Source: Maribacter_C sp947494565 (GTDB lineage: Bacteria > Bacteroidota > Bacteroidia > Flavobacteriales > Flavobacteriaceae). From it: DNA of 64,000 bases. Under the pieces are notes generated by a model. It had not been told where the DNA came from. It made no database searches and saw only the letters and a list, made by a program, of their open reading frames with translations. This document shows, piece by piece, positions 47,001 through 56,000 of this stretch. Position 1 is the stretch's first letter; each line of letters opens with the position of its first letter. Made by a program: the position numbers and the translations under genes. The DNA is taken from positions 57,626 to 121,625 of the forward strand of contig NZ_JBLFEP010000008.1 in assembly GCF_047345415.1 (NCBI RefSeq). The letters run 5' to 3'.

Positions 47001-50000
47001 AAGTCGCACTATTTCCATTTATATCGGTAACTGTCAACGTCACCGTATTCGCACCTAAATCATTACAGTCAAAAGTAGTTTTGCTTACAGAAAGGCTTGC
47101 AATGCCGCAACTATCAGTAGATCCATTGTCAATGTCGTTTGCCGTTATAGTCGCAATACCCAAGGCGTCTAAGTTCAATGCTATCGATCTACATACGGCA
47201 ACGGGTGGTATGACATCCTCGACATTTATTATAGTTTGGCAACTGGCGACATTTCCATTGTTATCAGTAACCGCAAGGGTAACCGTGTTATTTCCGATTT
47301 TAGTGCAATCAAAGGTACTCGGAGAAACCGTCATATCCTGAATGCCACTTGGGTCTGTGGTACCAAAAGCGATATCATCAATATTGGTAGCCGTAAGGGT
47401 ATAATTTCCCGTAGCATCCAATTGTACGGTTATCGGATTACAGACCACAGTTGGGTCTTCTTCATCTTCAACAACTACTTGATATATGCCAGTACTGGTG
47501 TTTCCATTTACATCCGTGGCTTCCCAGACGATAGTATGCGTTCCAATTGAAAAGGCTTCGCCAATAATTGTCGTGGAAAGACCCATGCCCGTTTTTGCCC
47601 CTCCATCTATTTGATAGGTGATGTTTTGTATACCACAGTTATCGGTAACCGGGATGTTCCAAAGATCATCTGTAGGACTTTTTGCGGTATAGGTATTCAA
47701 ACCTAAATCGGTATTTCTAATTTGTGTGGCAATAGTATTAAAATTGGGGTCTTCGTCATCACTTATCGTAAATTCCGTAGTACAGGTCGCACTGATATTA
47801 TCGCTTGAATCATATAGTCGCCATAATACCGTAGTAATAGGATTAGATGCTGTACCAACTGGAATTTGAACTCCTGAAAGTGTTGTATTTAGATTGGTAC
47901 CTACTTCAACTCCCCCATCAAGAGAATAGGTAAGTTTTGAAAGACCGGCGTTGTCATCAAAGTCAAAGGGATCGTACTCTGAGCCTACCACCAAATAGTA
48001 ACACTGTCCGGTCTCCGCGGATTGACTTACCCCTGTATCCGGACAATTGTTGATGATAGGATCTTCTACATCCGTAATCACCACCTCGATTTCACAACTG
48101 GTTTGATTGTTATTTTCATCAGTGGCTACCCAGGTGACTGTCGTACTTCCAATGGGAAATTTTTCTCCATTGAGGGAGGTCTTGTTATTGTAGTCATTTT
48201 CAAGAGTTACCTGACAGTTATCACTAAAACTAATCGGATCAAACTCACTGGGCTGGGCGGTGTAAAATGCTTTACCGATATCAGTATTCCTATTGAATTG
48301 ATTTCCACTATCTCCAGCCGGGCAATTTACTACTGGAGCAATAGTATCATTTACGGTAACGGTAAACTTATAGGTCAAGGTATTACCTGCTTCATCGGTA
48401 ACCGTATATGTTACTTCGGTATCTCCTATGGGAAAGTCATATCCGGGAATGGCATCAACCGGAGAAACAGTGATTGCCAAATCTGCCGAATCCGTGACAT
48501 TATCAACAAATGTAGGTGGTATGTAGTTCACCGTTTCGCTACATCCACTTGATGTGTTTACATTTATATTGGACGGGGCTGTTTCTAAACGTGGTATCTC
48601 GTTATCTTCGATAGTTACTATAAAAATTGCCGTTCCTATGTTTCCATTATCATCTGTCGCTTCCCATGTTATCGAATTTTCTCCCAATTGTAATTGCTCC
48701 CCCACTAAGGTGCCTACACCAAATTCATTTACTATTTTGGTAACAATACCACAATTGTCCGAAGCTGAGATGTAATCAAACTCAGTACTACTGACCGTGT
48801 AATAATTTTGATTCGTATCGGTATTTCTGAATTGGTTACCGGGAACTACGATAATTGGGGCTTCATCATCATTTATGGTGAGAATATAGGAGCAGGTACT
48901 GGTTTGTGCATTGGAATCTTCTATCGTCCAAGTGATTTCTACTTTTCCTGTATCGGTTCCATTTTCAGGCCCTCTGGGAATGGTTACGCCTGAAAGGGTA
49001 TTCATGCCAGTCACCAGAAGGCTGGTATCAGGATCTGTAAAGCTCCACGTCAATACCGGGGAAGCACAATTGTCGTCAAAACCTGTGGGGTCTAGCTCAT
49101 TTCCAAATACTGTATACGAACAGCTACCCGAGTCCGTATTTCTCGATTGATCTGGTAAACATGAAATTGTCGGTGCTGTATCGGAGACGACAACATCAAA
49201 GGAACAAGTTGAAGTATTTCCATTGTTGTCTATAGCCGTATAGGTCACCGTAGTAGTACCAATATCGAATAGACTGCCTGGCGAATGTGTCGATGTAAAG
49301 GAATCCATACCGGAGCATTCATCTGAAACGATCAATGACGGCCATGAAACCGCTATCTGACAGGACGCGCCCTCAGCTACCGCAGTAACATTGGTTACCG
49401 GACAATTTGCAATGACCGGTGCTTCGTCATCATAAACAGTAACATTTTGTTCATGTAACAAGACATTACCAGCCTCATCTTCCAATTCCCAACGAACAAT
49501 AGTAGTCCCCAAAATAAATACCGCTGGTGCATTATTGGTTATCGTAAGATCTCCGGAAGCAGTACAATTATCGGTCCCTGTAGGAGGTGTCAACGTAAAG
49601 GTACTGGTACATGTGCCGGGGTCAACATTGACTGTAATATCTTCGAACGGACTGTCTAGCACAGGTAAGGTTTCATCAGTTACCGTAAAATCAAAACTAC
49701 AGCTGTTGCTATAATCAACTCCATTTATGGTTTGTGTTGCCGTCCATGTTATGGTAGTTGTACCTACTGGTATGGAAGCTCCCGCTAGTGAGGTATCTGA
49801 TGGTGCTCCCGCAAAGTCATGTGTCAATGTCCGGTTACTTCCTGAAACGGAAGCGAAGGTGGCATCGTAATCGGTTATTCCATCAGGTATCTCAAATGAG
49901 CAAGAGGTTGCAGCTGTTAGTTGTTCTATTTGATTTGGGCAAGTCAATTGGGGTTCAAAAGAATCGATGACTACAACAGTGACATCACAAGTTGAAGTAT

Positions 50001-53000
50001 GGGTCCCATCAGATGCCGTCCAAGTGAACGTATGACTACCGACAGTGAGTTTTTCGCCATTCAAGAACCCGTTTCCGGTTCTACTATTGGTGTACGAAGT
50101 AATTTCACAGTTATCGGAGACCACAGGAGTGAATTCGTCTCCATTTACATAATAGAAATCAACTCCTGAGTTTGTATATTCTCTATAGTAAGTGGTACTT
50201 GGGCATGAGATTGTCGGCGCAATATTGTCAACTACAGTTACGGATTGGGTGTGATATACAAAATTACCTCTTTGGTCTCTTGCCGTCCAATAGACCAAAG
50301 TCTCCCCTAAATTGAATGTAGAATCGCTTTTGGATTTAGTGTAGCTAATCTCCAATGGACTATCGCAATTATCCGTTGCGGTCGGTGTGCCTAGATCGAT
50401 TATGGTTGCTGCGCAGGCATCCGCATCAACATTTACAGCAATATCCGAAGGCCAATTTACCATAGGGTCCTCATTGTCTATGATATAGATATTATACGTA
50501 CAGTATGAATTTGAATTGGATCCATTATCGGCTGACCAAGTGACCGTAGTGGCTCCTTTGTTCACTACTATCCCATTGAGTGTACTTGTTCCAGATCCGG
50601 TTGTATCTCCTGAAAGCGTATAGGTCAAGGTTGAACCAGGAGAGGTTGAACTTACATCCATCTCGGTTCCTTGAATGGTATAGGTACATAACCCTACATC
50701 TGTATCACGTCTCTGGTTCGCCCTACAGCTTATAGCGGGTGAAGTATCGCTACTATCGGTTATGGTAATCGTTATTACACATGTTGAACTATTGCCTACC
50801 CCATCCGTCAAGGTCCACGTTACTGTAGTTGTTCCTTCGGAAAATTGTTCTCCTGCAAGATTACTTGTTCCATTGAAATCATTGATAGCCGTGAATCCAG
50901 AGCAATCAGAGATTCCAAATGGTTTAAATTCGGTATCAAATACTGTATAAAAGTTTTGACCTTCGTCTACCCTCCTAGTAATTGATGATCTACATTCAAA
51001 GGTCGGGGGGTCATCATCATTGACGGTTACCTGTTGTGTATCAGATGCTATATTTCCGTGAACATCCTCTACGTACCATGTAATGGTTTGAGTTCCGATA
51101 TTAAAAGAAGTGTCCGCATTGTTCCAAATCGACAGAACTCCACAGTTATCACCGGTTATGGGAGTACCTAAAGAAATTCCGGTCGCTCTACAATGTGCGT
51201 TTGTATTTGTCGTAACATCGACTGGTGCTGTTATGGTAGGTAATTCTGAATCATTTACAAATACATAATAACTGCAGACATCCGTATAGGTTTGACCATC
51301 TATTTCTTGAGAGGCGGTCCAAGTAACGAAGGTAGTACCCTCTGGGAATACTGCTCCCGCTAAGGAGGACGCATTGTTATAATTATTGGTCAAGATAGCT
51401 CCAGGAGTTGAGGCAAGGGCGTCAAATTCCGATCCTTGAACTGAATATGTACATATTCCTGAATCGGTATCCCTAGATTGATTTCCAATACAACTCAAAG
51501 ATGGGAAGAGACTAGAAACGACATCTACTGTAATAACACACATTTCTGTATTTGCAGGAGTGGCCATATCTGTTGCAGTCCATGTTATCGTATTCAACCC
51601 TTCGTTTAGTTGAATCCCTGAAATAGAGGAACCTGCACCGGAAGTGGCTCCGGAAATCGTATAAGTGTAGGAAGCAATGCCACAGTTGTCTATAACATCT
51701 GGCATTAGCTCATTATTTCTTATTGTATAGTATGCTTGGCCGTTGTCATTTACCCTATTTAATGTACTTGCGGGACAGTCAATAATTGGTTTCACATCAT
51801 CTTCGACGGTTACTTCCAAAGTTTTAGTAGTTTCATTTCCGAAGTTATCCGTAATGCTCCAATTCACAGTGGTCGTACCTACTGGAAATGTCGCAAAAGC
51901 TAATGAACGATAGTTGTTGTAGTCATTGAGAATGGTATAATTATCCATGGTACAATTATCCATAATAGCCTGCGGGTCAAATTCAGAACCTACGGCTTCA
52001 TAAAAACAATCTTCGGACGAAGTAGACTTGGTAATCGAAACTAAGGCTGCCGAACTATTGATGAGTTCAAAGTCAGGAGCCGTAACGTCCAACACTTCTA
52101 CCTGATATTGTATCGTAGCGGAATTTCCACCAGCATCCGTGGCTGTCCAAACTACTACTGTAATCCCTACTGGAAAATCGAATCCGTCTAAAGTTGAACT
52201 CCCTGATTGATTATTTATCAATGTTACGCTTGGACAATTATCACTTACCGATGGGGGATCGAATTCCGTTCCAACAACCGTATATGCACAGCTATTTGTA
52301 GGTGCGTTTTTTGTTTGGTTACCAACTGGGGCAATTGTCGGGGCTACTTCATCTACTATCGTAATATTGAATTCGCAGCTCGCATTGTTCCCTATCAAAT
52401 CGGCAACTGTCCAAACTATAGTATGTACGCCAACGTCAAGTACTTCATTAGCCAATGAAGTGGTTGTTCCACCGGCAACTCCATCCAATACGTATGAAAT
52501 GATCAAGTCACCTTCGACATCGCAATTATCCGCCAAAAGTTGTGGGTCAAACTCTGTTCCTGTGACCGTGTAATCACATGAACCATCAGAAATAGTCCGT
52601 GTTTCGTTTCCATTACATTCAAAAGTCGGTGCTTGATTATCCGAAACTGCAATCGAAAATGTGGGAGCAACCACTGTGTTTCCGTTCGAGTCACTTAGTG
52701 TCCATTCGATAACGTAGTTGTTATTCTCATCCTTAGGCAACTGTAGACCGGATAATGAAGCGATTCCGGTAAATACAACTGTTCCATTATTGGTGATACT
52801 ATAGGTAGGATCTAATACACTGCAATTATCCTGTAAATTTTTCAAGTCAAAAGAAGCATCCACTATAGTATAATAACAATGCGTTGGGTCTGTGGTGCGA
52901 TTAAACTCACCAGTGGGTGCCTCAAATGAAGGATTTTGTAGATCTGCCACCGTTACATAAATGGTGCAGGTCGATATATTATCATTTTCATCGGTCGCCG

Positions 53001-56000
53001 TCCAAGTGATGGTATGCGTTCCAACAGGTAGTTCTTTTCCATCTAGGGTTGTCGAACCGTCAAAGGAGTTGGTGGCGTCCGTGTAGGCACAACCATCAGA
53101 GGTCACCGGATCAAATTCACTACCCGATACCGTATAAAAACAGTCTCCCGTATCCGCATTTCGTAAGAAGGGGCTTAGTTCCGAGCTTCCGGAAACGCAG
53201 GTCAATACAGGAGGTGTTAGGTCGTTTATGATAACATCAAAGCTCATGGTCGCACTATTTCCAGAAGCATCGGTCGCTTCATAGGTAATAGTTGTAGTAC
53301 CCACAGGAAAAGTGGACCCACTTGTTAATCCATCGGTCTGGACCAAACTTACCCCTACACAGTTATCCGATGCTGTAGGTTCTGACCAATTCACTTCAAT
53401 ATCACAACCCGTAGAGATGTTCTCAGTAATATCTGCAATAACTGAAATCACTGGGTTTTCCGAATCGTTCACGGTTGCCCTGAAACTTGTTGACCTTGTG
53501 TTTAGGCCATCGCTGGCAGTCCATACTATTGTATTTATTCCCGGGGGAATGATTTCACCATCTAAAGTGGAAGCCGTTACGGCAGCAGCACCATTAATGC
53601 TATAAGAGGTCGTCGTAATACTGCAATTATCAGTAAAAACCGGGTCAAACTCTGTTCCGATTACCTCATATCCGCAAATCCCCGAGGTTGTATTTTTAAA
53701 TTGATTGCTTACCGCTGTAACGGTAGGTGCTTGATTGTCAACAACGGTTTTTGTAAAAACCAAGGGAGTTGATGTATTAGCTCCATCGGAAGCGGTCCAC
53801 GTTATCGTATTGGCCCCTTGCAGCAATGTTTCTCCAGCGAGGGAGCCAGTTCCCGATAGTGATGTAGCTCCGGTAACCGTATAGGATAGCAATACCCCGG
53901 AACAATTATCCATACCCACTGGATCTAATTCAGACCCCTGAACCGAATAATTACAAGATCCAATATCTGTATTTATATCTGAATCCACAGTGCCCGTAGT
54001 ACTATTGAGTGTAGGCGCTATGGCATCAACGACGGTCACACTAGTGTTACAAACACTTTCATTTCCCGACTCATCGATAACCGTTACGGTAATAGGGTTC
54101 GTTCCTAAGTCAGAACAATTGAAGGTGCTCTTACTCAACGTGAAAATCAAATTCGCGGATAGGGTACAGTTATCCGATGACCCGCCATCTACATCAGCAC
54201 TGGTGAGGGTGGCTACGCCAGTCGCATCCAAAAATATAGTTGGTGCAATGCATGCAGCCTGAGGAGCTTCATTATCGGCAACCACTACATCAAACCTACA
54301 TGTAGCGCTTGTATTCCCACTGGCATCTGTAGCGATATACGAAACGGTGGTCGTTCCTACTGGAAATGTGCTTCCAGGAATATGTGATTTGGTCCAAACC
54401 AACGTCATTTCGTCCGTACAATTATCGACAGCCGTGGGCTCGGTCCAACTAACCATGGCATCGCACTCACCTGAATCTACAGTTGTTGTGATGTTCGAGG
54501 GGCAATCACCGATAACAGGTTTTTCTATATCTTCCACAAGTACATCAAAGGAACATACCAGACTATTGTTTGTAGCTTCATCCGTAGCAATGTAGGTAAC
54601 AGTCGTGGTACCAACCGGAAATACAGACCCTGGTGTGTGAGACTTGGTCCAAACTATGGTAGCCGGGTTTGTGCAGTTATCCGTGACTGAAGGCTCTGTC
54701 CATGAAACCATTGTCCCACATTGACCGGCATCACTAGGTTTTGTGATATTTGTTGGGCAAGCTTCTATTACAGGCTGTTGACGATCCTCAACGTTTATTG
54801 TGAAACTGGTGTTCGTACTATTTCCGCTTGCATCAGTAGCCGTATAGGTAATAGTGGTTGCTCCTATTGGAAAAAATGTTCCGTTCGAATTTCCCGAAGT
54901 TTGTGTTATGGTACTATCAGAACAATTATCGGATGAGGTGGGTGCGACCCATGTGACGATAGCCCCACAATTGTCTGTATCATTGCCCACTGTAATATCA
55001 GCTGGTATATTTACTACGGACGGGGCTTCATTATCCAAAATAGTTATGGTAAAACTGCATGTTGCCGTATTTCCTGAAGCATCGGTGACTTCAAAGGTAT
55101 TGGTGGTTATACCCACTGGGAATGTCGCTCCCGAAGCCAAACCGGATATTTGAATTGTGCTGACGCCCGAACAATTATCAGTTCCAATCGGTGGCATGTA
55201 GGTGACTACCGCGCCACAGACATCATTTGTAGCATTCTGTGAAATATCCGAGGGGCAGCTTATTTCAGGGTTTTGGTTATCAAGTACAGTAATCGTAAAG
55301 CTTTCTGTAGCTGTGTTCCCAGTATCATCTGTTGCCGTATAGGTAATAGTGGTTATTCCTAAGGGAAAATCATCTCCATTTGACAGGTCAGCGGTAGGAC
55401 TAGATGTTTGCACCAAGCTTTGAACATTGCAATTATCATTGGCTATGGGGGCAATCCAATTTACTGTACCAACACATGAATCAACATTTGTATCGATTAC
55501 CGTATCTGAAGGTAACCCTGTGATTTGAGGTGCTTCTTGATCATTTACGCCTATGCTAAAGTCACATGTATCCGTATTCCCAGAAGCATCGGTGACGACC
55601 GCTTGTACATTGGTTATACCGACATTAAAGGTAGTACCATCCAAAGTAGAAGGCACCGTTCCTTCCGTGGCCCCAGAAAGTTCATATACGATAGTCGGGA
55701 TACCGCAATTGTCACTTACCGAAGCATTCCATGAGTTTCCGGCATGCGTATAAGAGCATACGTCGGTATTCGTATTTACCGTTTGATTTCCTAGGCAACT
55801 TACTGTAGGGTCCGTATCATCTGTAATGGTGACATCAAAACTACAGCTGGCCGTTAGTCCGGCTGGGTCTGTTGCTATCCAAGTGACCGTAGTTACCCCT
55901 TGAGAAAAAACCACGCCATCCAAGTCAGTTCCTGAACCGTTGGTGGCACCGCTCAAAGTGTATGTCAATTCATCAATGGCGCAATTGTCGGTAGCCAACG